Source: Anastatus disparis (lineage: Eukaryota; Arthropoda; Insecta; Hymenoptera; Eupelmidae). Taken from it: a stretch of 64,000 nt of DNA. The stretch spans positions 3,504,501-3,568,500 of the forward strand of contig JAFFSR010000353.1 of the NCBI GenBank assembly GCA_017163975.1. The letters run 5' to 3'. Every line of letters starts with the position of its first letter. Position 1 is the first letter of the stretch. Of the stretch, positions 45,028-57,500 are shown one piece after another. The position numbers were made by a program, and so were the translations under genes. The notes below the pieces were generated by a model that was not told the DNA's origin, searched no databases, and was given only the letters and a program-made list of their open reading frames with translations.

Positions 45028-45394
45028 TATTTACATTGAGGAAACGCTATTTTCGTTAAAGATTAAAATCTGAAGATATAAATTTTTTAATTTAAAAAAA
45101 AAGTTATTTTGATGAAAGTATACATAACCATTTATCCTCTTTTTATCGTACATTATTATAATAAAATTTTTTTTTGTTGAAGAATATAATTTTTTTATCA
45201 GTTTGAATTTCGCGCCTAGAATTTGAATTTATTTTGTAGGGAGTTGACACATGTCACTACTAGGTGGCGATGATTCGTTCTTTGCATTCTCATTAACGAC
45301 TTGACGTGTTTAAAAATATAAGAAAAGGAAGATAAAAAATAAAGATGTTTAAGAAAAATTATTTTTTTCGATCTGTCATTGAACAGAATATCAA

Positions 45395-47566
45395 TAATGG
45401 CATCAGTGATTGTTAAAATCAAGTGCAAGGATTGAAAAGAAAGGCACGAAAAAGTTGTTTATGATTGCTCCAAAAGTCCGCTTAGAGAATAAGGTGATCT
45501 AACGGAGTCTTTGGAGCGCTTGTATCCAAATACTTCTTTCTCTAGAAAAGATAAAGTATGCCCTTCGTGTTACAAAATATTATTAGATGAAGTATAAAAT
45601 ACGCTTATTTCATCGACTTCAAGCAGTCAACAATCTTCGGAAGATTTTATTCATTGTGAGGCTGTAATTTGAAATTAAACATTTCACCAATTAAAATGCC
45701 TCAAAGTATCAATATCAAGATGCGAGAATCCTATGCTCTCCGAAAAAGAAAACAAATAATCGATGCATTTGATTCACAAATAGCAAGTAAAATGATGAAA
45801 GTCTACGATATAACGGATTTGCCCGCATCGAATGAAAATAATGAATGTAAAACAAATGATAAATGGCTTAAGAATATTAAAATTGCATTAGATAATTGTT
45901 CAAATTTTCTTGAGGAAGTGCGATTGTTGAGTATTATACCAAGTGATATTTCCAAAGATTATTTATTATCAGTTTTACCAAATGTAACTATTTATATGAT
46001 TGATCAAGTACGATCATTGGTAAATAATAAAAAAATTTACAAACAGTCTGAGAACTATTGTGGCCATTCTTCGGATAGTGAAATTCTAATATAAGTAAAG
46101 GATTATCATCTGAACGATGATATTAATTGTTCTCGTCAAAGTGCAAATAAAAGCGACACAGTATTTATCAAAGAAAATGGTATAAAAACTAAAAAAGTCA
46201 AACGCTTTCTTACGTGAAGTATAAAAGAAATATATTAATTATTTAAAGACAAAAATCCTGAAACGAAAACAAAAATTGGTACCGTTAAGGACGTAGTTCC
46301 TGATCAGGGTGTAATTTCTGATCATTATTTATTATAAATCATAATCTTTAAGATTTTAGTAGGAAAAACCTTTTTTTAATTTATGAGGAAAAATAGATTG
46401 AGTGTAAGAAATGCTTCGTTTGTGTGAAAAAGAAATATACTTTTACTTTTTTACTTGTAAATATTTGATCAGAAATACCTCCTAAGTGATCAGAAATTAC
46501 GTCCTTCACGGTAAATCAACATTCTACGATTTAAGACCGAAGTGGGTTATACCACATCCACCCACCGATTCGTGTCTTTGCGTTTACTGCGAGAATCTTA
46601 AACTTATGTTAGATGTTTTGAATAATTATAAAAAAGAGAATAAACAAGACTTTGTAGATTTGGAATTGAAAATATGTTTTTCACTTTTTTGTTCAAAAGA
46701 TGATATGAAATGTCTACTAAGAGAATGTAAAGAATGTCCCATTGGAGATTCTATTGATTTACAAATCATTTCTTTGACAGAAGAAGATTTATATGAAGAA
46801 ATAATTTATGGTGTTTAGGAAAAATAAAATTTACTGAATAAAACTGTACAATCGAAAATTTCTTAATAGAGTTAAGAGAGCGTGCTCTCACTGTAAGAGC
46901 TCATAAATTGGTCAAGAAATTCAACGTATAGCAATTAAAGAGGTTGAACTTTTAGCGAAAAATAATGACTTCCAATTAGTTATTCATGTCGATTTTGCAG
47001 AAAATTGGACAGTTCTGCTTCAAAATGAAATTCAAAGCTATCATTGGAGTAGATACCAAATATCAATATTTACGTCAGTATGCTATTTTGGAAATGATAA
47101 AACAGTCAGTTATGTCACCGTCTTTGATGATATTAAACATGATTCGTCTCATGCCCTAAGGGCTATAAATTTAATCATCGACAACTTAAAACAAAAACAT
47201 ATTGCGCAAGATCTTGATAAAAACATAAGCATTTCCGATGGAGCTGCCAGTCATTTTAAAAATAGATATCAATTCTATGAGCTGCAAAACTCAAAAGTAA
47301 ACAGAAAATGGCCTTTTTCTGCAACAGGTCATGGTAAAGGCGCTTGTGATGGTATTGGAGGTTTAGTTATACATCATGCTACCGCGCATGATCTGTCCAA
47401 GAAGAGTGCAGATTTTATTAGAAACGCCGAAAATTTTGCCACTCACGTATCAAAATATACTCCGTCGATTAACATTCTTGTTATCCGCAAGGATGAGTTA
47501 GAAGTTTTTCGACAGACAAAAAAAATGGAATGGTTAGGAAATGTAAAAGAAATTAAAGGTATTTAA
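45395..47566 (+). pseudogene. Transposase-like gene with zinc-type N-terminus (decayed)
   Basis: Read rightwards: CPSCYKILLDEV (zinc-type) near 45.55 kb; RESYALRKRKQIIDAF and DYLLSVLPNVTIYMIDQV (45669-46091); after a gap FYDLRPKWVIPH and CLCVYCENLKLML (46486-46815); then a 217-codon open stretch without ATG (46911-47563) with VIHVDFAENWTVLLQNEIQ, FGNDKTVSYVTVFDD, ISDGAASHFKNRYQFYEL, ATGHGKGACDGIGG and SVNIL-like INILVIRKDELEVF. Spaced Asp residues in VDFAEN, SDGAASHFKN and CDGIGG suggest an RNase-H-fold DDE-type core. I recall the family as a multi-copy arthropod repeat protein. Several stops and shifts make the copy inactive. Confidence 0.65.
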
Positions 47567-47701
47567 AAGATTCACTGTTGGAAAAGTGAACGAAACCAAA
47601 TCTACACTAACAAAACTTCGAGACATGAGTGGCAAGAAGTAAATTGAAAGGTTTTATTCAAATTCGGATTTTTTTATTTACATTAGTTCTCAATTCATTA
47701 G

Positions 47702-47941
47702 CAACGAAGATAGACGCTTATAGAAGCGTACTTCTGGGTTAACTTTGGGGGCCCAGCTTTTGGAGGACATTTAACATTACGTGTATATCTATATATATAT
47801 ATATATAAACATCGGTATATATAGATATAGAAATACATGGGATTTTAGTAGCGCCACCATGCGGCTGGAGGACATAAGCTTAGATTTTGAGCCCCTGTCC
47901 GCCCATTTAAAGTACGCTTCTATAAGCGTCTATCTTCGTTG
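47702..47941. mobile_element. 240-bp MITE with 7-bp duplication
   Basis: Tips CAACGAAGATAGACGCTTAT and inverse, flanked by TCATTAG at 47695-47701 and 47942-47948. The centre is TA-rich. An 8-bp duplication is not supported because the next base differs. Inserted inside the 44.1-48.95 kb element, so younger. Confidence 0.85.
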
Positions 47942-48074
47942 TCATTAGTGTTCATTTCTTACTTGTATCGCACATTATTTGTTCATTGAAAATGATCAAA
48001 TAATATATTTTAGTATTTAAAAAATCCACCTTTTCAAAATTCGAAATTCAAATTCAAAATTCAAAATTCAAAGT

Positions 48075-48955
48075 AAATATATTTATTTAAAGTTTCAGCA
48101 TTTTTATTTAAACTTTAAATCGTCATAACTTTTGTTCTAATTGATCAAAATATTCGATCCGGGGTTTATTTCAAAGATTATTGTTGATCTTTTTGATGTA
48201 TTCGTAAATAAAAGCATAAAAATAGTTGTAAGAACACGTAAAGTTGGAAAAATAGTACGATGCGTCATGGTATCAATGTTTTAAAATCGAAAATATAAAA
48301 AAAACGTTTAAAAATCTGTTAAAAAAAATAAGGCAAAATCGCATATTCTCACCTATCTTAAAAGTTAGTATTTTTTATGTATAAAATCATATAAAAATTA
48401 AAAAAAAAAAAAAAAAATTAGTTTTTGAGAAAATTGTGTTTAAAAAAATCGTTTTTTTCGGTTTTTTGTAAATAACTCAATGAGATCAAATTGTATTACA
48501 AAAATCGAGATTGCATTTAAAACGAGACAGAATTTCGCACACTTTCATTAAAAGAACGCCTAAAAAGGTTAAAAATTGACGGAGCTATAGTCATTTAAAA
48601 GTAGAGGTTCATTTTCAATTTTTGAATTTTCGTTTTTACATCCAACACTAAAATTGCTATAGTAAACAAAAAAAAAATTTTTCTGAGCTTTCTACGAGGT
48701 AAATTTTATCTTCATATACATAATAGAAGGTATTTATATTACTTAGAAGAAAAAAAAAATTCGATCAGTGACGGCCTGCATGAATCTGAATGGAATCAGC
48801 CATAATTTGTTTGTGCTGTTTACAAATAATTAGATAATCTATAATATATTTGCTACACACGTGTTAAGTTAGATGCGTAGTATGCATATAATCATTGAAG
48901 ATCATAAATTATTTGAAACTGTTTAGTGTATTTTTGTAAGTCGTTTTTTTTAACA
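48075..48955. repeat. Right inverted-repeat arm
   Basis: Partner of 44120-45027, ending outside with CTGTTTAGTGTATTTTTG. Confidence 0.85.
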
Positions 48956-49510
48956 TTAAATTTAGTTTTAAATGTTAGAATTGGTTCTTGTTGAATATCA
49001 TTTTTAGATTCTTCAATGTTATTGTATTTAATTTTTTTACAATTATTTTTTGAAATTTTTTCTTTGGTTTGTTCACATTTTTTTTATTACTGTTTTGGTA
49101 AATTTTCTGTAGATAAGTTTTTGGTTTATAATTTGTTGCCTCTAAACATTTTATGTTATCTAATAGATGTAATTGTCGTAGTTCCAATTCTTGTAACTTT
49201 TTTTCTTCAAGATATTCAAAATTTTTTTTGAAAATTTCATTTCATTGTTGACGATTCCTTGTGATGTACAATTTGCTGATTTCTGGATATCGCTTTATAA
49301 TTGATATTAGTATAATTATTCTTTACTAATGGAAACATGACAATTGAATTTGTTTCATACATAGTTAGCGAATGTCCACGTATTTTTTCAATGTCAAATT
49401 CTATTCCACAAGGACACAAATTATTAACAATTGTTGTTGCAAACGCTATTGAAAAAATTCCATAATCAAAAGGATTAATCTGAAATTGAACCTTTAATAT
49501 TTTTGGGTCT
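48956..49510 (-). pseudogene. Ulp1-like cysteine protease remnant and Lys-rich tail
   Basis: The minus strand around 49237-49500 reads QINPFDYGIFSIAFATTIVN then LCPCGIEFDIEKIRGHSL. This fits the C-terminal Q-x-DCG-x-FAIAFA and MR-x-HL pattern of C48/Ulp1-type proteases often carried by animal transposons. The catalytic Cys position is Tyr, so it would be inactive. A Lys/Asn-rich frame (48975-49187) follows out of frame. The parent element is not identifiable. Confidence 0.5.
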
Positions 49511-50400
49511 ATGTAAAAATATTGTTAGCTGCATTGTCAAATTTTTATGATCATTGAAAATTTGATTAAATTTTCTAATGTGTTTATCATTTAACATACT
49601 CGATTGCCCAGCATATCCATCTTCACCTATTATAATTTATTTTTATTCTTTGGTTAAATTTATTCTATGAAAATAATAAATTTATGTGTACTTCTTGATT
49701 GAAATTATTTAATATAAGAATTTCAATAACTGCTGAAGAACTATGAAAAATCCTGAAATAAAAATTTTAAAAGTTATTTATATAGATAATTAAAAATTCT
49801 GATTGATAATTATTCTTAAAATTTTAATAAATCACCACTTATTAAATACATAAACATAAAAAAACATAAACATCATTAAAACAAAGATCAATGTTCATCA
49901 TTGAACATTGTTCACTTGAAGTTTTAAACTTGAGCTTTTCTGTTAGTTTGTTCATTTTTTTTTCTTATATAAAGATTTCCTCTAAAACCCATTTTTCATA
50001 AAATTTAATATTTATAGAATCAATTAATGATAAAACATCTGACCAAGATCTTTTTTTCGCTGCAATTTCTTTCTTATTTTAATCTATACGAGCTTAATTT
50101 ACCTCGCTTCTAACATCGCTCGGTTAAATTTTCATATACCATATTAATATGTATAAATTAGCCAATTTTAAAGTCAAAAGAATTGCCTTGATTTATAAAT
50201 TTTTAAATTGCAGTTCTGTTTAAAATTTAGTTTTTATATATTTGAAAAAAAAAAGGATTAATTAAAGTTCAAATATGCATAAAAATTGTTTAAATACAAA
50301 TCATATCATCATGATAAATTAAAAATTTGTTTTACTCAATTTTATTTAAATTAATAAAAAAATATGATAGAAATTCATTCTTTTTAATCATGTGTTTTAG
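49511..50400. other. AT-rich gene-free region
   Basis: No convincing ORF, repeat or RNA gene. Confidence 0.5.
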
Positions 50401-50511
50401 ACAGAGGGACAGAGATGAAAAAACAGAGACGTAAGAACGGAGAAGTAGAGACTAAGATACAGAGACGGAGACAGAGGGACAGAGAGAAGACAGAGAGACA
50501 TAGACGAAGAG
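50401..50511. repeat. (GAGACA)n-type GA/TC tract
   Basis: About 110 bp of CAGAGACGGAGACAGAGGGA-like repeats. On the minus strand it is the TC-rich downstream flank of LINE C. Confidence 0.88.
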
Positions 50512-50865
50512 ATTTGATTTGATTTGTACGTTTATTTAAGACCGTGGGGTTCAAAATATATACAGTAAAAATAAACTAAAATATGTCATCCTAAAAGCAG
50601 TAGTAGAGCAAAATACATTATGTTTAATACATAAGATCATGTTGTGACTTGCAGTAATACAAAAGTTTAAACTTCGATATAAACAGTATTAAGATGATTT
50701 TATATAAAGCAATGGCTACAATTATATATAAATGCGAACCCTCTCTCAAGTAGACAATATAAAAATATTCGCATGAAAATAAAATTGAAATATTAGATTT
50801 TGACTTCATATTTGAATTAAATATTTTTTGTTATGTATTTTACCAATCGTACCAGTGCAGAAATC
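50512..50865 (-). mobile_element. LINE C 3' end (3' UTR only)
   Basis: The minus strand ends with TGAACCCCACGGTCTTAAAT (50534-50553) followed by AAACGTAC and three AAATC units against the TC tract. The motif is identical to the LINE B terminus. No coding sequence remains, so this is a severely 5'-truncated copy; its upstream limit is a guess. Confidence 0.7.
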
Positions 50866-50958
50866 CACCCCTCCAGGTCTACATTCAATGTCTAGGCCCC
50901 CCCTCAATTTTTATAGCCCCCCTCGCCCCCCTCATTATGCCCTCCCCCTCACTATGAT
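50866..50958. repeat. Cytosine-rich patch
   Basis: Runs such as CCCCCCCTCAA and CCCCCCTCGCCCCCCTC in otherwise AT-rich DNA. No function seen; could form G-rich structures on the other strand. Confidence 0.6.
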
Positions 50959-51527
50959 ATTATGTTTTAGTAATTAGTAATAAAAAAATATTCTTATTAT
51001 TAATAATATTCTATTATTATAATAACAATTATAAGTAATTGAATATTATTATAATTAGTAATATTTTATTATGATGATTGCAACTGTAACTAATTAATAA
51101 TGTAAAGTTTTTTCGCTGCATTTCATTTATATTCTAATATTGAATTTCAATAATGAAAAAATAAATTATCATTATTAATATTTCATTAATATAATTGCAA
51201 ACATAACTAATTGATAATACAAAGCTTCCTCTCTGCATTTCCTTTATTCAGATAAATATATAATATTTTTATTTCTGCATATTGTATCTTTATTTTTATT
51301 ATTAAAAAAATTTACTAATTACAAAAGTAAATTATAAATTATAAAATGAATTTAGCTTAATATCCATAGGTACTTTATTAACACTTGTATTTAAATAAAA
51401 CATGTTTTTTTTTAAACTAGAAATAAGATATTTACATATTTATATTAATAAAGGATTTCTGGGCTTGAGACCAGCATAAAAATATATAGCTGCATTAAAA
51501 GTTTTAAAAGCTTACAAATTCATTTCT
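50959..51527. other. AT-rich spacer
   Basis: Simple ATTATTAT-like sequence with no gene. Confidence 0.5.
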
Positions 51528-51862
51528 TATTGTCGCTGAAGCGTACAGATCTATTATTTGTTGTCCCTAAAAAAAGTTTATAAAAGCGTACGGATTTATT
51601 ATTTGTTGTCGCTAAAAAAAGCTTATAAAAAGAATACAGATTTATTGTTTGTTGTCGCTGAAAAAACTTAATATGAGCATACAAATATATTGTTTGTTGT
51701 TGCTAAAAAAAAGCTTATAAATTTATTTTTCATAATCGCTAAAAGAAACTTACAAAATCTTATTGTCGCTGAAAAAGGCGTACAAATTTATTGTTTACTG
51801 TGGTTAAAAAAGCTTACAAATTCATTTATTATTGTCGCTGAAGCGTACAGATCTATATTTTA
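51528..51862. repeat. Tandem repeat of about 50 bp, about seven units
   Basis: Imperfect units with the core TTATTGTCGCTGAAAAA, then GCTTA and CGTACAGATTTAT. The first and last units share TTGTCGCTGAAGCGTACAGA. Confidence 0.85.
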
Positions 51863-53532
51863 TGCCTTATTACATTAAAAACTACATCACATCTTATATA
51901 TTTTCATTTTTTTATTAAATATAAGCAGTTAATTAGTTTATATTGTTTGATATTTCAATTGATTTTATTTTTTTAAATGTGATTCAAGTATAACTATTCT
52001 TACCCAATGCATCAAAGGCTGTCTTAAGATCTAAGGAAACTATATAAATTTTATTTTAAAATAATTATATTTTTTAAAAATTTAAAATATATTTTTATGC
52101 ATCTTACATCTGTAATTTGATTTCAATCTCCTGATAATTCTATTTTTCATCTTTTTTAAATATTTATCATTCTTTTGAAATATATATTTTCTTTGATCTC
52201 ATCTAACAATATTAATACTTTGTACTTGATTTTTAATTCTTAAAAAAACACTATTATTCAATTATTAGTAATTAATTATAAAACTTTAATATCATGTCAT
52301 ATTATGTTGACATATATTTTTATAAAAACAGAAAACCTCCTATCCAATTACGTTTTTGAAATATTTTTATCGATGAAATTAATTAAAAATTATATATTTG
52401 AGATTCCTATTTTTCTGTTCAAACTTGATCAATACAAATTATTACAGGTTATATTCCAGGAAGACATTTTGTTCAATCATCTTAACTTTTACAAATGAAA
52501 AAGAAATATGAAAAACTAAGTAAAAAAAAATATTTTTATAGAAATTAACTTTCAAATTTACATTGTTACCATCAATTTTATGTAATTCATTTTTCGCAAA
52601 CTGACAATGTTTTAACAGAATTGGATACAAGAAACTTATTTAATTCTACTTTTTTCGGTATTTAAACACAGTATCATTATTTCAATTTTTGTGCAGTCTT
52701 CAAATACTCCTACAATTTCATAAAAGAAATTAATAAACTTAGCTCAAACTTCTTAAATCATCTTCTAATATTGAATAATTTTTTTGCTAAAATTATATTA
52801 CTAGGTTTGGTATTTACATTGACAAGTAATTCTCAAAAACTTTACTAAAAGATATATCGAAATTGTTAAATCTTTTATTTGTTTCCTAATTACAATAATG
52901 ATTTACAATTTTAAAATTATAAAATTAAATAAATAAATTTTAAAATGTATAAAATTTATATGTAATATAATTTAGGTAAAGTATGAAATTTGAGAAAGAT
53001 GGATGCTTACTGTTGTAATGAAACATAAAATTCAATACATGTCATCATTTATACGATTTACCCTAAAGAAAAGAAATATGTAAGGGTGCAGTCAGATAAG
53101 TAGAAATAAACTGCCAAATAGAGGATGCGTAATAGAAACAACCAATCAGCGCTATTCGGCAAGTTTTATGCGAAAAATAGAATTCTATTCTCTATTACAC
53201 TGAAAAATGGAAAAGCGAGTTGCGATACGAAGCAGATAAACAAAAATAATTAAATTATAAATACAAATCTACTTTATTCATTTCAAAACAAATTGTAGAA
53301 AATCGCTCTGTATGAGCTACAATTTTAAAGTGGTTATGTTTATATTTATGCGACCTATTACGCAAGCATCTTCATTCCATTCCACGGATTTTTTCCCCCT
53401 ATGGTCACTTGGAGAGAAAAAACAGTAAAATAAGCGGTAAAATAGAAAAATGAATATATAGCTGAATGTTTGTTTTAATCAATTCATTTTGTTGTCTTTC
53501 TCAAGTTTTTAAAAAGAATTGTAAAAAACATG
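51863..53532. other. AT-rich gene-free region
   Basis: No supported gene. A less AT-rich patch at about 53090-53240 contains CCAATCAGCGC, a CCAAT-box-like word, without an adjacent gene. Confidence 0.45.
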
Positions 53533-53716
53533 TACTCTTTTCAAATATATAATTTCCTTAGATCTTACGCCAGTATTTGATACAGTTGGTAAGAATATTT
53601 ACATTAAAATCACATTGTTAAAAAAATATACTTTTTTCAAATATATAATTTCCTTAGATCTTAAGTCATTCTTTGGCGCAGTTAGTGAGAATATTCACAT
53701 TAAAATCACATTTTAA
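53533..53716. repeat. Direct duplication of about 95 bp
   Basis: Two adjacent copies sharing TTTCAAATATATAATTTCC, TTAGATCTTA and ATTAAAATCACATT, diverged at several positions. Confidence 0.85.
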
Positions 53717-53733
53717 AAAATAAAATTAAAATT

Positions 53734-54082
53734 AAGAGCGTCAGTGGCGTAACCGGCTAAGGCGCACGCCTTATACGGTCTCTACACTTTCGCTCAAAGC
53801 GGTCGGGGGTTCGATTCCCGGTGAAAACACCTGAAATTTTTTTCAGGCTCTTTTCATCGGAAAAAGAATCTCTGAGTGCGATGGGTCAGTGTTATTGGCG
53901 TGGGTTTTCTCCTGGGGGAGTTTTCCCTACGTCACAGATCTAAAAAGCCTGGGTAAATGCGGGAACCGACCGTAGAAATCTACTTACCGACTGCTCTTGG
54001 AACGTGGCAGTCAGAGATTTCTCGGGGATGTGGGTTTTAATTAGCTTAGGAAAAAGAAATATAGGATAATAGCAAAAAATAG
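53734..54082 (+). mobile_element. tRNA-derived SINE, 5' part
   Basis: Starts AAGAGCGTCAGTGGCG. Pol III box A TGGCGTAACCGG (53745-53756) and box B GGTTCGATTCC (53808-53818) lie 51 bp apart, as in a tRNA head. A non-tRNA body follows. It is interrupted at ATAG by gypsy 3 and resumes at 59474. A 16-bp duplication (53718-53733 and 59598-59613) brackets the whole SINE of about 473 bp. Confidence 0.88.
53745..53818 (+). promoter_or_regulatory. Internal Pol III promoter (boxes A and B)
   Basis: TGGCGTAACCGG and GGTTCGATTCC in tRNA-like spacing. The flanks do not fold an acceptor stem, so it is not a functional tRNA gene. Confidence 0.85.
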
Positions 54083-54341
54083 TGTAAGAATGGATGGGCG
54101 AAATAATCACAGGAGGCCACTTAATATTAAATAATTGTTTATTTGACAATATAATTAGAAAAGGAGTGTACACTTAGCGCAATCCGCACGAGAGCAGGCG
54201 AGAACAACGAATGAATCTCAAATCTTGTCGTCAATCGCGACGGCGATTTCATTGCGACCGCAACGCCGTCTCTTACTTGATAGGTCGGACTAACGCTCGT
54301 ACGTATACTGTGTGTACGATGTTCGCATATATATTTTTACA
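54083..54341 (-). repeat. 3' LTR of gypsy 3
   Basis: TGTAAGAATGGATGGGCG to ATATATTTTTACA, with perfect TG...CA ends. Confidence 0.95.
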
Positions 54342-54502
54342 GTTCGGCCATTCCTGACCATCGTTCGTCCTCGAACGCATAGTAGACGTTTTCTTAGAAA
54401 AAAATTTTTTTTTTTTTGTTCGTACCATTTAAAGGTTGTATATTTAACTAAAACATAGGATACTACAATCATTTAAGTAATATTTTACAAGTTTGTTTTT
54501 CG

Positions 54503-57500
54503 CTATAACCGCATGTTCGCTGGTTCCCATACTCCTTCATACTTTTTTTGATTAATCTGACAACCAAGTATATCAGCAATGATATATCTATTTTTACGTA
54601 AGATTTTTGTTACTTGGTATGGACCTTTGAATTTAGGGATTAATTCAGGTGAGATACCAGCTGTATTATCAAAATTTTTTAACATTACATAATCACCTAT
54701 TTCGTAAATATTTGAATTTTTTCGCTTTTTATTAGCTTGGGCTATTGCTTGGTTTTGTTTTTCTATCATTTTTTGACTTGCTTTATCTCTTATTTCTTTC
54801 GAGCATCTTATTTCGCAGTTTACATCATTATTTAAGAATTCAGCTAAAGGATCGTGTACTTTACCTCGCTGAGGATCACCAAATAGTAAAATACTGGGAG
54901 TTTCTCCCGTTGTCTTGTATACTAAATTATTAAAAGCAAATTCGATTTCAGACAATGTTTTAGTCCAATTTTTTCCCATTTCGGTATCCGACAGTTTACC
55001 GATCATAGGTGCAAGAGTTCGGTTGACTCTTTCCACCTGTCCGTTCGCGTGAGGCGACCCTGTTGCAATCAAAATATGCTTCATATCAAATTCAATTGTA
55101 AAGTCAGAAAACTCTTTTGAAGTAAAGCACGGTCCTCTATCTGATACAATAATTTTAGATTTACTATAATAGAGAAAATATGTTTTTAAGCTTTGAATAG
55201 CTTCTTTAGCTGTTGTCGATTTTGCTGCGTAACAAATTTTGTAAAACTATCAACAATTACAAGGATATATTTTTTTGAAGTTACGCGCACATCCGATATA
55301 GCTACATAGTCAATGCGAATAGTTTCAAATGGTCTGTCGCCTTTTGGGACTATTAGAAATTCACCTTCAACTTTACCAGCTACTGGATTATACGCGATGC
55401 ATTTAAAGCAATTTTTATATGTTTACCGACTTTCTGTTTTAATTTTGGAAACCAATAACTTTTACTAACGATATCTATAACCCTTTCGGCGCCCATATGG
55501 CCAAGTTCGTCATGGTATTTAAACAAAATACTTTTTTCCATATCGGATGGAACATAAAATAGTAGTTTTTCTTTGATTTTGCGATAAATAACTCCGTTTC
55601 TCATTTCATACAATTTACTTTCAGATGATTCTAATTCATTTTTTATTTTAACGATATTCTCATTGAGGTTTTGCGCAATAACTAAGTTAGTTTCAAATGA
55701 GTTATCTTCGATAACGGCAACAAAATTAGATCAACTGAGACTGTCTACATGCGACATTCGGATCCCTGTTCGGTGTTCGGTGGTATAGTCATAATTTTGT
55801 AATTCAAGAACCCAACGCGAAATCCTCGAATTGATTTCGTGTTTTTTCAATGCAAGAGCTAATGAGTTACAGTCGGTAATTATTTTAAATTTAATGCCAT
55901 AAAGATAAACCCGAAATCTTTTCAACGCGTAAATGATAGCAAGCATTTCAAGCTCGAAGCTGTGGTACCTACTTTCGGCATCAGTTTCTCTCTGTGAAAA
56001 GTAAAAAACCGGATGTAATTTACGATCACTACTACGTTGAAACAAAATTGCTCCGTGCCCTCGCGAATTAGCATCGCAGTGAAGTTCGGTCTCGGCATGC
56101 GGATTATATATCGCGAGTATAGGCGTGCTTATCAATCGCTTTTTTAACTCGTTAAAAGCATTTAATTCAACTTCACCGAATTTAAATCCACTTTTTATTT
56201 TTAATAAGTCGTAAAGTGGTTTAGCAATGTGTGAAAATGACTCGATGAATTTTCGAAAATACGACGCAAGACCAATAAAACTGTACACTTTTTGTATTTT
56301 TCGGAATTGGGAAATTCGTAATACCAGTTATATGACTATCAGTAAGCGTAATTCCTTTCCCAGTGGTTTTATAACCTAAATATTCAATTTCAGTCATTAG
56401 AAAATTACACTTTGTTAATTGTAACTCAATTTTATTATCGTTAAAAATTTTAAAAATTCTTTTTAATATTATTAAATGATGTTCTATAGTAGTAGTTGCA
56501 ATTAAAATATCGTCCATATATACTATAACGTCGCCAGATTCAATTAATTCTTTTAAAATTAAATTAATAAATTTTTGAAAACATTTAGGTGCGACTTTTA
56601 ACCCAAACGGCATTTTAACGTATTCGTACTGACCAAACGGCGTTACGAAAGCTGTGAATTTTATGGAATCTTCCACCATACCAATGTGAAAAAATCCGTC
56701 TTTTAAATCGAAGGACGTAAAAAATTTCTCTCCACTCAATAATGCGATTTGGTCATCAATCACGGGCAATGGATAATTATCCGATTCAAGATATTTATTC
56801 AATGTTCTATAGTCGATACACATTCTTATTTTACCATTTTTCTTTCGCGTAAGTACAAAAGCTGAGGAATATTCCGATTCACTCGGTCTTATTATTCCGC
56901 GCTCTAATAAATCGTCAATGATATTTTTTTAAACACCTCTTTCAGTAAAAGCGAGTCTACGAGGTGAAAATTTAAATGGCTTATGATTTTTCAATTTCAA
57001 TAAAAGTTCTACTTTTGTTTTTGGCTTTTCGGGTTTTTCCGCTAAAACATACGTTTTTTCAAATATTTCCTTCAATGTCTTCTGATGATCATACGGAATT
57101 TCAGAATTTATTTTTAAATTATCAACAAGCTCATTTTTTTCTATTTCAATATTCATAATCGCGCTAACGTGATTTATGCTACTATCATTCTCTGAGAATT
57201 TAATATTTCCTACACTTGTTTTTTTGTTTTGCATAGAAATTCCTAACCTAAAAATTTTAAACGTGTCTCGGCCTAATATTATTGACGAAGTCATCGTACT
57301 GTCTTCTACAACTAATAATTCAATATCATGTGTGCGATCATATAACGTGCAACGCGACTTTATTTTACCAATAATTTTTAATTTAGAATCGTTCACGCCA
57401 TAATATTCAATGCCTTCACACGGTTCTATAATATCAGGATTCAAGAATTTACTTTTAATAAAGCTGATAGGACTGCCACTGTCTAGTAACGCGATAAGAC

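Larger units (their letters stand above)
44120..48955. mobile_element. 4.8-kb DNA element with inverted repeats of about 0.9 kb
   Basis: Arms at about 44120-45027 and 48075-48955 are inverse copies with modest divergence (for example ACTAAACAG ... ATAATTTATGATC at the outside and GATCAATTAGAAC near the inside). They enclose a transposase-like pseudogene and a later MITE. Exact ends and duplication are not clear because both flanks are A-rich. Confidence 0.8.

Noticed and set aside
51528..51862. CRISPR-like array
   Set aside because: Units are contiguous, imperfect tandem repeats without unique spacers, in a eukaryotic setting.
53734..53830. A functional tRNA gene
   Set aside because: Boxes A and B are present, but the ends do not form an acceptor stem, there is a long extra arm, and the sequence continues into a SINE body with flanking duplication.
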